Of a stretch of 64,000 bases of DNA, positions 53,744 through 61,818 are shown one piece after another. The notes beneath the pieces are model-generated. The model searched no databases. It was not told where the DNA came from and was given only the letters and a program-made list of their open reading frames with translations. The DNA is taken from positions 1,116,001-1,180,000 of the forward strand of contig NC_007948.1 of assembly GCF_000013865.1 (NCBI RefSeq). The letters run 5' to 3'. The position numbers and the translations under genes are program-made. The first letter of the stretch is position 1, and each line of letters opens with the position of its first letter. This stretch comes from Polaromonas sp. JS666. GTDB lineage: Bacteria > Pseudomonadota > Gammaproteobacteria > Burkholderiales > Burkholderiaceae_C.

Positions 53744-55327
53744 ATGAACGCATTGATTTCCGTCTCCGACAAGACCGGTATCCTCGAATTTGCCCAGGCG
53801 CTGCATGCGTTGGGCATCAAGCTGATTTCCACCGGCGGCACGGCCAAGTTGCTGGCCGAGGCCGGCCTGCCGGTGACCGAGGTGGCGGAGCTCACGGGCT
53901 TTCCGGAAATGCTCGACGGTCGCGTCAAGACGCTGCACCCCAAGGTGCATGGCGGACTGCTGGCGCGGCGTGATGTGCCCGAGCATATGGCCGCCCTGAA
54001 AGCGCACCAGATAGACACGATTGACCTGCTGGTCGTCAACCTCTATCCGTTTGAGGCGACGGTGGCCAAGGCCGGCTGCACGCTGGAAGACGCGATCGAA
54101 AACATCGACATCGGTGGCCCGGCCATGGTGCGCTCGGCCGCCAAAAACTGGAAGGACGTGGGCGTGTTGACCGATGCCTCGCAGTACGCCGGGGTGCTGG
54201 ACGAACTCAAGGCCGGCGGCAAGCTGACGGACCAGACCAAATTCGCCCTGTCGGTGGCGGCATTCAACCGCATCAGCCAGTACGACGGTGCCATCAGCGA
54301 CTATCTCTCGGGCATTCAGGCTGATGGCACGCACAGCCTGTTTCCGGGCCAGGCCAATGGCCGTTTCATCAAGGTGCAGGATTTGCGTTATGGCGAAAAT
54401 TCGCACCAGCAGGCCGCGCTGTACCGGGATTTGTACCCCGCGCCGGGTTCGCTCGTGACCGCCAAACAGCTGCAGGGCAAGGAACTCTCCTACAACAACA
54501 TTGCCGATGCCGACGCCGCCTGGGAATGCGTCAAGAGCTTTGATTTCCTCAAGGATGGTGCCGCCTGCGTGATCGTCAAGCATGCCAACCCCTGCGGTGT
54601 GGCCGTGGGCAAGGATGGGCTGGAGGCCTACAGCAAGGCCTTCAAGACCGATCCCACATCCGCGTTCGGCGGCATCATCGCGTTGAACTGTCCTCTCGAC
54701 GAGCACGCCGCGCTGCAAATTTCGAAGCAGTTCGTTGAAGTGCTGATGGCGCCGGCCTTTTCGCCCGAAGCGCTGGAAGTGTTCAAGGCCAAGGTCAACG
54801 TGCGGATTCTGCAAATTGACCTGCCGCCCGGCGGCGATACGGCGTGGAAGCAGGGCCGCAATTTGATCGACGTCAAGCGTGTGGGTTCGGGCCTTCTGAT
54901 GCAGACCGCGGATAACCACGAGCTGGCCATCGGCGAGCTGAAGGTCGTCAGCAAGCTGCAACCGACGCAGGAGCAGCTGCACGACATGCTGTTTGCCTGG
55001 AAGGTCGCGAAATACGTGAAATCCAATGCCATCGTGTTTTGCTCGGGCGGCATGACGCTGGGTGTGGGTGCGGGCCAGATGAGCCGCATCGACTCGGCAC
55101 GCATCGCCTCGATCAAAGCTGCAAATGCCGGCCTGACGCTGCAGGGATCGGCCGTTGCCAGCGACGCGTTCTTTCCGTTCCGCGACGGGCTTGACGTGGT
55201 GGTGGACGCGGGAGCGACCTGCGTCATCCAGCCAGGTGGCAGCATGCGCGATGACGAGGTGATCGCCGCGGCCAACGACCGCGAGGTGGTGATGGTGCTG
55301 ACCGGCGTGCGGCACTTCAGGCACTGA
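53744..55327 (+). CDS. purH: Bifunctional AICAR formyltransferase/IMP cyclohydrolase
   Basis: PurH performs the last two steps of IMP synthesis. The 527 residues start [20 protein letters not shown] (IMP cyclohydrolase, MGS fold to about 140, with [13 protein letters not shown]). They continue with the transformylase domain containing [39 protein letters not shown] and the C-terminal [21 protein letters not shown] (in two parts). In many Burkholderiales ruvC follows; here hemL converges instead. Confidence 0.97.
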   Translation: MNALISVSDKTGILEFAQALHALGIKLISTGGTAKLLAEAGLPVTEVAELTGFPEMLDGRVKTLHPKVHGGLLARRDVPEHMAALKAHQIDTIDLLVVNLYPFEATVAKAGCTLEDAIENIDIGGPAMVRSAAKNWKDVGVLTDASQYAGVLDELKAGGKLTDQTKFALSVAAFNRISQYDGAISDYLSGIQADGTHSLFPGQANGRFIKVQDLRYGENSHQQAALYRDLYPAPGSLVTAKQLQGKELSYNNIADADAAWECVKSFDFLKDGAACVIVKHANPCGVAVGKDGLEAYSKAFKTDPTSAFGGIIALNCPLDEHAALQISKQFVEVLMAPAFSPEALEVFKAKVNVRILQIDLPPGGDTAWKQGRNLIDVKRVGSGLLMQTADNHELAIGELKVVSKLQPTQEQLHDMLFAWKVAKYVKSNAIVFCSGGMTLGVGAGQMSRIDSARIASIKAANAGLTLQGSAVASDAFFPFRDGLDVVVDAGATCVIQPGGSMRDDEVIAAANDREVVMVLTGVRHFRH

Positions 55328-55380
55328 GAGGCGTTTGCCTGGTCAGGAAAAGTGCTGGCACCGATTAAATGGGCGCCGTC

Positions 55381-55420
55381 AGCTATTGAATTGATAGCGG
55401 GTGGCGCGGGCCATTTTGAT
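55381..55420 (+). repeat. GCTAT-N6-GATAGC interspersed repeat between purH and hemL
   Basis: The core GCTATTGAATTGATAGC is at 55382-55398. It is followed by a shortened tail GGGCCATTTTGAT that recalls the family end. The rest of the 169-base convergent gap shows no clear terminator. Confidence 0.5.
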
Positions 55421-55496
55421 ATTGGGGCCGCCGGCTCCGGAGCAGATTAATCCGCCGGGCATTCAGCGAAAGAGCGCCTCACCTCATGAGGCCAGT

Positions 55497-56825
55497 TCAG
55501 GCCCCGGCAAAAAACTTCGCCGCTGCATCCACCGTGGCCTCAATATCCGCCGCGCTGTGCGCCGAGCTGACAAAGCCGGCCTCGTACAGCGCCGGCGCGT
55601 AGTACACCCCGCTGGCCAGCATGGCATGAAAGAAGCGGTTGAAGGCCGGACCGTCGGTCGTCATGACCGTGGCGTAGTTTTGAGGCAGTTGCCCGAGCAG
55701 GAAAAAGCCGAACATGCCGCCCTCGCTGTCACCGCAAAAAGGCACGCCCGCCTTGTTGGCCGCCTGCGTGAGGCCTGCGACCAGACCGCGCGTGCGCTCT
55801 CCCAGTGCTTCATAAAACCCGGGTTTCTGGATCTCGCGCAAGGTGGCCAGGCCGCAGGCGGTGGCCACCGGGTTGCCCGACAGCGTACCGGCCTGGTAGA
55901 CCGGGCCCAAAGGCGCCAGCTGTTCCATCACGGCGCGGGTTCCGCCAAAGGCCGCCAGCGGCATGCCGCCGCCAATCACCTTGCCCAGCACCGTCATGTC
56001 GGGTTTGAAGCCGGGAATACTTTTGGCGTACACGCTTTGCGCGCCACCGAGGGCCACGCGAAAGCCGGTCATGACTTCGTCAAACACCAGCAGCGCACCA
56101 TACTGGGTGCACAGCTCGCGGCAACGCTGCATGAAAGGAATGCTGGCCCGCACGAAATTCATGTTGCCGGCGATCGGCTCGATCATCAGGCAGGCAATCG
56201 CGCTGCCATGCAGCGCAAAAGCTTCTTCCAGCTGGGCCAGGTGGTTGTATTCGAGCACCAGGGTGTGCTGCACTACCTCGGGCGGTACACCGGCGCTGGT
56301 TGGGTTGCCGAAGGTGGCCAGGCCGGAGCCGGCTTTCACCAGCAGGGCGTCGGCGTGGCCGTGGTAGCAGCCCTCGAACTTGATGATCTTGCTGCGTCCG
56401 GTCGCGCCGCGCGCCAGGCGGATGGCGCTCATGGCTGCTTCGGTACCCGAGCTCACCAGCCGCACCATTTCGAGGGACGGCACCAGGCGCACGAGCTCTT
56501 CAGCCAGTTCCACTTCGCGCTCGGTCGGCGCACCATAAGAGAAACCGTCCAGCAGCGCTTTCTGAACGGACGCAAGCACGGCGGGATGCCCGTGCCCCAG
56601 AATCATTGGCCCCCACGAGCCGATGTAGTCGATGTAGCGCTGGTCGTCGGCGTCCCAGAAGTAGGCGCCCTGGGCGCGCTGCACAAAGCGCGGCGTACCT
56701 CCCACGGCCTTGAACGCCCTGACCGGCGAATTCACCCCGCCGGGGATCAACTTTTTGGCGCGCTCGAACAGCGCGGTGTTGCGGGAGAGCTCGGGGGTGT
56801 GGGGCTTAATGTTTTGTGGTTCCAT
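55497..56825 (-). CDS. hemL: Glutamate-1-semialdehyde 2,1-aminomutase
   Basis: HemL makes 5-aminolevulinate from glutamate-1-semialdehyde with PLP. The 442-residue protein has [23 protein letters not shown] near the start, [33 protein letters not shown], and the PLP region [16 protein letters not shown]. The PLP Lys is in [18 protein letters not shown]. The ATG at 56825 overlaps the end of the ThiD gene by 20 bases. Confidence 0.97.
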   Translation of the reverse strand: MEPQNIKPHTPELSRNTALFERAKKLIPGGVNSPVRAFKAVGGTPRFVQRAQGAYFWDADDQRYIDYIGSWGPMILGHGHPAVLASVQKALLDGFSYGAPTEREVELAEELVRLVPSLEMVRLVSSGTEAAMSAIRLARGATGRSKIIKFEGCYHGHADALLVKAGSGLATFGNPTSAGVPPEVVQHTLVLEYNHLAQLEEAFALHGSAIACLMIEPIAGNMNFVRASIPFMQRCRELCTQYGALLVFDEVMTGFRVALGGAQSVYAKSIPGFKPDMTVLGKVIGGGMPLAAFGGTRAVMEQLAPLGPVYQAGTLSGNPVATACGLATLREIQKPGFYEALGERTRGLVAGLTQAANKAGVPFCGDSEGGMFGFFLLGQLPQNYATVMTTDGPAFNRFFHAMLASGVYYAPALYEAGFVSSAHSAADIEATVDAAAKFFAGA

Positions 56826-57771
56826 TGGGCGGCAGGTCAAAAGGAGGCTTGGATGTCAGTGCGGCATCGTCGGGCGTGTCGCCCGCTTCGTCTTCGGATT
56901 CTTCATCATCGACATCGGCCTGCGCCCAGAACAGGCGGTCAGGCACGATGTTGCCCATGCCGGGGTGAAAACCGGCATCCAGGCTGTGGTCCAGATAGGT
57001 CAGGGCTTCGGCGGTGGCCGCCTGCAGATCGTGGCCATTGGCCAGCAGGGCCGAGAGTGCGGCAGACAGCGTTTCGCCGGCGCCGGCAAATACCGCCTCA
57101 AAGCGCTCGAATTTTTCACTGTACAAAACGGCTTGCGGAGTCGCCAGCACGTTGTCGATGAACTGGTCGGGCAGGGGAATGCCGGTCACCAGCGTGTAGG
57201 GCACGCCCAGGTCGGCCGCAGCCTTGGCAATGTCGCGAGCCGAGGGGTTGCGCTCGCCCGGCCAGTCCGGCAGCAACCAGCGCCACAGGCTGCTGTGGTT
57301 GCCGACCAACACTGTCGTCTGCGGCAGCATCAACTCACGAAAGGCATCGAGGTAGCTGTCAATTTCGCTTTCGTCCCACCATGACAGGTTGGGCATGTAA
57401 GCGATAAGCGGTACATCGGCATAGTCGGTCGCGATCTCGGCGATGGTGCTGATGTTCTCCGGGCTGCCGACAAAACCGACCTTGATGGCCGACACCGGCA
57501 TGTCTTCGAGTGCGGATCGCGCCTGGTCGGTGACAGCCTCTTCGTCGAATGAGAAATGGTCAAAAATCTCGGCGGTGTCGCGCACGTACGCGCCGGTGAC
57601 GACAGCCAGTGGATGAGCCCCCGCCGAGGTGATCGCTGCGATGTCGGCCGTCAGTCCACCTGCTCCGCTCGGATCATTGGCATTGAAGGTCATGACGCAT
57701 GCCGGAGACGCGTCGCTGTCCTCGGTTTGCAGTTGCCGGCTGTCCAGTGAAGAGGTGTTGGGGTTTGCCAT
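56806..57771 (-). CDS. thiD: Hydroxymethylpyrimidine/phosphomethylpyrimidine kinase ThiD
   Basis: The 321-residue kinase of thiamine synthesis has the N-terminal signature [20 protein letters not shown], where most ThiD proteins read SGSDSSGGAGIQAD, and a C-terminal [20 protein letters not shown] in place of GTGCTLSSAI. Residues for pyrimidine binding are therefore diverged. It is somewhat longer than usual, with an acidic C-terminal tail ([15 protein letters not shown]). The thiD-hemL pairing is frequent in betaproteobacteria. The ATG at 57771 is chosen. Confidence 0.85.
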   Translation of the reverse strand: MANPNTSSLDSRQLQTEDSDASPACVMTFNANDPSGAGGLTADIAAITSAGAHPLAVVTGAYVRDTAEIFDHFSFDEEAVTDQARSALEDMPVSAIKVGFVGSPENISTIAEIATDYADVPLIAYMPNLSWWDESEIDSYLDAFRELMLPQTTVLVGNHSSLWRWLLPDWPGERNPSARDIAKAAADLGVPYTLVTGIPLPDQFIDNVLATPQAVLYSEKFERFEAVFAGAGETLSAALSALLANGHDLQAATAEALTYLDHSLDAGFHPGMGNIVPDRLFWAQADVDDEESEDEAGDTPDDAALTSKPPFDLPPNGTTKH

Positions 57772-57865
57772 AGGCTGCGATTTTGCCTTGTACGCGAATA
57801 AGCAACGCCGCATCGATACAATTGTTGCATTCTATTCGAAGGCAACTTAAGCTGTGACTCAATCA

Positions 57866-58027
57866 ATGACGTGGATGTGTTTGATCTGTGGGTGGATTTA
57901 TGATGAAGCTGCTGGTGCGCCCGAGCATGGCATTGCCCCGGGAACACCATGGGCCCAAGTGCCCATGAACTGGACTTGCCCGGAATGCGGAGCGCGTAAA
58001 GAAGATTTCGAAATGGTTCAGATATAG
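57866..58027 (+). CDS. Rubredoxin
   Basis: The 53-residue protein starts MTWMCLICGWIYDEAAG and has two CxxC knuckles, CLIC at 5-8 and CPEC at 38-41, with the PWAQVPMNWTCPECGA segment typical of rubredoxins. It binds one Fe and transfers single electrons. The ATG at 57866 gives the usual length; a GTG at 57854 is in frame. It lies between thiD (divergent) and pilG, a conserved position in betaproteobacteria. Confidence 0.92.
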   Translation: MTWMCLICGWIYDEAAGAPEHGIAPGTPWAQVPMNWTCPECGARKEDFEMVQI

Positions 58028-58110
58028 CCGTTTGGGCACCTGCCTGAACAGTCGCAACCCCGACCTGGTGTGCTAGCGTTCCGGGGTCCGCAAAAACAGG
58101 AGCAAAGGCA

Positions 58111-58509
58111 GTGAGCATTCCCAATTCCGGATTGAAGGTCCTGGTCATCGATGACAGCAATACGATCCGGCGCAGCGCCGAAATTTTCCTCAAGCAGGGA
58201 GGCCATGAAGTATTGCTGGCTGAAGATGGCTTTGACGCCCTCTCCAAGGTCAACGACTACGAGCCCGACCTGATTTTTTGCGACATTTTGATGCCTCGCC
58301 TGGATGGCTATCAGACCTGTGCGATTATCAAGCGCAACGCAAAGTTCTCGGGTGTGCCCATTGTGATGCTGTCCTCCAAGGATGGGGTGTTCGACAAGGC
58401 GCGGGGTCGCATGGTGGGTTCACAGGACTACCTGACCAAGCCTTTTACCAAAGATCAGCTGCTGCAGACCGTTCAGGAACTCGGCAGTGCAAAACAAGGA
58501 GTAGTTTGA
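58111..58509 (+). CDS. pilG: Twitching motility response regulator PilG
   Basis: The 132-residue single-domain receiver starts at GTG 58111, with an AGGAGCAAAGGCA ribosome site. It has VLVIDDSNTIRRSAE, the phospho-acceptor Asp in LIFCDILMPRLDG, VMLSSKDG and YLTKPFTKDQ. In the Pil-Chp system PilG promotes pilus extension. It overlaps pilH by one base. Confidence 0.95.
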   Translation: MSIPNSGLKVLVIDDSNTIRRSAEIFLKQGGHEVLLAEDGFDALSKVNDYEPDLIFCDILMPRLDGYQTCAIIKRNAKFSGVPIVMLSSKDGVFDKARGRMVGSQDYLTKPFTKDQLLQTVQELGSAKQGVV

Positions 58510-58874
58510 TGGCGATTAAGAAAATATTGGTAGTTGATGACTCCAAGACTGAATTGATGTTTCTGACCGATCTGCTGGTCAAGAATGGCTTCACTGTCAA
58601 AACCGCAGAAAACGCGGAAGACGCCTTTCGCCGCCTGGCCGAGGACAAGCCGGAGCTGATTCTGATGGATGTGGTGATGCCGGGGCAAAACGGCTTCCAG
58701 CTGACGCGCGCCATTACCCGTGACCCCCTTTATTCGGACATCCCCATCATGATGTGCACCAGTAAAAATCAGGAAACCGATCGGGTGTGGGGCATGCGTC
58801 AGGGGGCTCGCGACTACATCACCAAGCCTGTGGATGCTGATGAGTTGATGGCCAAAATCAAGGCCCTTGGCTGA
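58509..58874 (+). CDS. pilH: Twitching motility response regulator PilH
   Basis: The 121-residue receiver has MAIKKILVVDDSKTELMFL, the phospho-acceptor Asp in LILMDVVMPGQNGF and YITKPVDADELM. It starts in the stop codon of pilG (TGATG). In Pil-Chp, PilH opposes PilG, likely as a phosphate sink or pilus-retraction regulator. Confidence 0.95.
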   Translation: MAIKKILVVDDSKTELMFLTDLLVKNGFTVKTAENAEDAFRRLAEDKPELILMDVVMPGQNGFQLTRAITRDPLYSDIPIMMCTSKNQETDRVWGMRQGARDYITKPVDADELMAKIKALG

Positions 58875-58896
58875 TCGACAGGCGTAAAACCAGAGC

Positions 58897-59427
58897 ATGG
58901 CGAACAGACAAGCCCTCAGAGAGCTACAAACCCGGCTGGCCGACAGGTTGCAGGTTGCGCGAACGCAGGGCGTTGCTGCATCCTGGCTGGCTGTGGAGGC
59001 TGGCGGAAGGAACTACCTGTTTCCCCTGAGCCAGTCCGGTGAAATTTTTCCGTGGGTTCACACGCAGGCGGTTCCCTATACCCAGGCATGGTTTGCCGGC
59101 GTTGCCAATTTGCGCGGCGGCCTCTTTGGCGTGGTTGATCTGGCAAGTTACGTGAGCGGCGAGGCGCCGCCCCCGAAGACTGAACTTGCGCGCGCTGAGT
59201 CGAGGCTTGTTGCGCTCAATAGTGCGCTTGAAGTCAATTGCGCCCTGCTGATCGACAGACTGGCCGGCTTGCGCAAGCAGGATGCCTTCGTCGACTTCTC
59301 GGAAAAGGCGCCCGATGCGCCTGAATTTTTTGGCAACCAGTACGTTGACCTCAATGGTGCAAGCTGGCAGGAAATCAATCTTCAGTTGCTTGCCCAGCAA
59401 GCTCATTTTTTGACGATCGGCGCATAG
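58897..59427 (+). CDS. pilI: CheW-like adaptor PilI
   Basis: The 176-residue CheW-domain protein has ASWLAVEAGGRNYLFPLSQ, HTQAVPYTQAWFAGVANLRG (a typical CheW block) and LFGVVDLASYVS. It couples the receptor PilJ to the ChpA kinase. It lies 22 bases after pilH and 28 before pilJ. Confidence 0.93.
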   Translation: MANRQALRELQTRLADRLQVARTQGVAASWLAVEAGGRNYLFPLSQSGEIFPWVHTQAVPYTQAWFAGVANLRGGLFGVVDLASYVSGEAPPPKTELARAESRLVALNSALEVNCALLIDRLAGLRKQDAFVDFSEKAPDAPEFFGNQYVDLNGASWQEINLQLLAQQAHFLTIGA

Positions 59428-59455
59428 CGCGCCCGTTTCTCCCGGAAGGCTCACC

Positions 59456-61750
59456 ATGTCTGTTTTTGCAAGTATCCAGAAGCTGTTTAAACCGAAGTCT
59501 GTCCACCCAGAAGACAGCATGGACATGGCTTCCGTGGGTATGCCCGGTGACGCCCTTGCTTCCACTGTAGGAGGACTACCTTCTTTTAATGCCGCAGCCG
59601 CTCGCCAGATGGATGGCAACCAGGACGCCTTTGCGCCAAGCCGGGTGGCGGCAACCGAGGAGGGCGTGTCGGTGGAAAATCCCGACCAGCTTTCGCTGCC
59701 CCTGCTGGGTCGCCGCACCATAGGCCAGCACCAGCGAATCCTGGTGGGCTTGCTGGCTCTGGCGGTGGTGGTGCTGGGTACCGTGACCTTCCTGGCGCTG
59801 AACCAGGCCGACAAGGTCGCCCAGCAGGTGGCGGCAACCGGCCAGTCACTGATGCAGTCGCAGCGCCTGGCAAAGTCTGTATCGCAAGCCCTGGTGGGAA
59901 GTGCCCAGGCTTTCCCGGATGTGCGCGAAAGCTCCGACGTGCTGGCCAAAACCGTGCGCGGCCTGAAGTCCGGCGAGGACAGCCTGCGCCTGGCGCCTGT
60001 TGCCGAGGCATTGCAGCCCGACGTTGAAAAGGTCACGCCCTTCATGGAGCGCGCCGAGAAAAATGCGAAAACCGTGATGGGCCAGCAAAACATTCTGACG
60101 CAGGTGGGTAACGCGCTGCGCACCATCAACCGCCAGTCATCCGACTTGCTGGAAATCGCTGAAACGGTGTCCTCGCTCAAGCTTCAGCAAAATGCCGCGC
60201 CCGCTGAAATTTCTGCGTCCGGCCAGCTGGTGATGTTGACCCAGCGGATCGGCAAGTCTGCCAATGAGTTCCTGACCATGGAAGGCGTGAGCCCCGAGGC
60301 CGTGTTCCTGCTGGGCAAGGACTTGAACTCCTTCAAGGAAATTGCCCAAGGTCTGCAGGATGGCAGTCCTGAGCTGCGCCTGAGCGGCTCCAAAGACCCG
60401 CAGACCCGCGAGCGGCTGGAGGCTCTGATGGCGCTTTATGAGCAGACACGCGTGCAGGCGGGTGCCATTCTGGGCAATCTGCAGGGCCTGGTCTCAGCCC
60501 GTGAAGCCCAGTCTTCGATCATTGCTGACAGTGAACCGCTGCGCCGTGGCCTTGAGGAACTACAGGGCAAGCTGTCTTCGCAGACCGGCCTGGGCGCCGG
60601 GGCGTTGACGGTCCTGGTCATTGCGGCGGCCTTCGCGCTGCTGTGCGCGGCAGGTCTGGCCCGTTTGCAGGTGCAGGACAGCCAGCAGCGGCAGGCGGTG
60701 GCCGAGACGCAGCGACAGGAAGCCAAAAGCCAGGAACAGGACGCCAAGCGCGTCAATGACGCCAACCAGGCTGCCATTTTGCGCCTGATGAACGAGCTGC
60801 AGACAGTGGCTGAAGGCGATCTGACCCAGGAAGCCACGGTGACCGAGGATATTACCGGTGCCATTGCCGACTCGGTGAATTACACGGTGGAGGAGTTGCG
60901 CCAGCTGGTGGGTAACGTGCAGAACACGGCGACCCGGGTTGCACAGACGACGGCGCAGGTGGAAAGCACGTCCACGGAGCTGCTGGCAGCGTCGACCGAA
61001 CAGCTGCGCGAGATTCGCGAGACCGGCCAGTCGGTGCTGGACATGGCGTCCCGAATCAACGAGGTGTCCACCCAGGCTCAGGAGTCTTCTCAAGTGGCCC
61101 GCCAGTCTCTGACAGCGGCTGAGTCAGGTTTGCAGGCGGTGCAAAACGCGATCGGCGGTATGAACTCCATCCGGGACCAGATTCAGGAAACTTCCAAGCG
61201 GATCAAGCGGCTGGGTGAGTCATCCCAGGAGATTGGCGAGATTACCGAGCTGATCTCGGACATTACCGAGCAGACCAACGTTCTGGCGCTGAACGCTGCC
61301 ATTCAGGCGGCGTCAGCCGGTGAGGCCGGACGCGGTTTCTCGGTGGTGGCCGAGGAGGTGCAGCGGCTGGCGGAGCGTTCCGCCGATGCGACGCGCCAGA
61401 TTTCGGCGCTGGTGAAAGCGATTCAGACCGACACCCAGGATGCGGTAGCCGCCATGGAGCGCTCAACGCAGGGTGTGGTCGAGGGGGCCAAGCTGTCCGA
61501 TAACGCCGGTACGGCACTGACTGAAATTGACCAGGTGTCACGCCGTCTTGCCGATCTGATTGAGCAGATTTCCAATTCAGCCTCCCGGGAGGCCGCATCG
61601 GCCAACGTGGTGGCGGGCAACATCCAGCACATTTTTGCGGTGACTGAGCAAACCGGAGAAGGTACCCGCTCTACGGCCCAGCAGGTGCGTGACCTTTCCC
61701 GCATGGCGGAAGAGCTGCGCCAGTCAGTGTCCCGATTCAAGATCGCCTGA
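59456..61750 (+). CDS. pilJ: Methyl-accepting chemotaxis protein PilJ
   Basis: The 764-residue receptor has a cytoplasmic N-terminus of about 85 residues and a first membrane segment (about 90-108). A PilJ periplasmic region (about 110-370) precedes the second membrane segment (about 375-395). HAMP and the signalling helix follow, with the conserved hairpin EIGEITELISDITEQTNVLALNAAIQAA (read in parts). It is the sensor of the Pil-Chp pathway controlling twitching. Confidence 0.95.
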   Translation: MSVFASIQKLFKPKSVHPEDSMDMASVGMPGDALASTVGGLPSFNAAAARQMDGNQDAFAPSRVAATEEGVSVENPDQLSLPLLGRRTIGQHQRILVGLLALAVVVLGTVTFLALNQADKVAQQVAATGQSLMQSQRLAKSVSQALVGSAQAFPDVRESSDVLAKTVRGLKSGEDSLRLAPVAEALQPDVEKVTPFMERAEKNAKTVMGQQNILTQVGNALRTINRQSSDLLEIAETVSSLKLQQNAAPAEISASGQLVMLTQRIGKSANEFLTMEGVSPEAVFLLGKDLNSFKEIAQGLQDGSPELRLSGSKDPQTRERLEALMALYEQTRVQAGAILGNLQGLVSAREAQSSIIADSEPLRRGLEELQGKLSSQTGLGAGALTVLVIAAAFALLCAAGLARLQVQDSQQRQAVAETQRQEAKSQEQDAKRVNDANQAAILRLMNELQTVAEGDLTQEATVTEDITGAIADSVNYTVEELRQLVGNVQNTATRVAQTTAQVESTSTELLAASTEQLREIRETGQSVLDMASRINEVSTQAQESSQVARQSLTAAESGLQAVQNAIGGMNSIRDQIQETSKRIKRLGESSQEIGEITELISDITEQTNVLALNAAIQAASAGEAGRGFSVVAEEVQRLAERSADATRQISALVKAIQTDTQDAVAAMERSTQGVVEGAKLSDNAGTALTEIDQVSRRLADLIEQISNSASREAASANVVAGNIQHIFAVTEQTGEGTRSTAQQVRDLSRMAEELRQSVSRFKIA

Positions 61751-61818
61751 TGACAACCTGTTGTGCGTTGACCGCAACCTCAGCCTCCGACACCGATTCC
61801 TGAACCGGCCCGTTATCT

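Noticed and set aside
55401..57161. A 586-codon open frame on the plus strand opposite hemL and thiD
   Set aside because: Both minus-strand genes are unmistakable; this frame is Arg/His/Gly-rich shadow.
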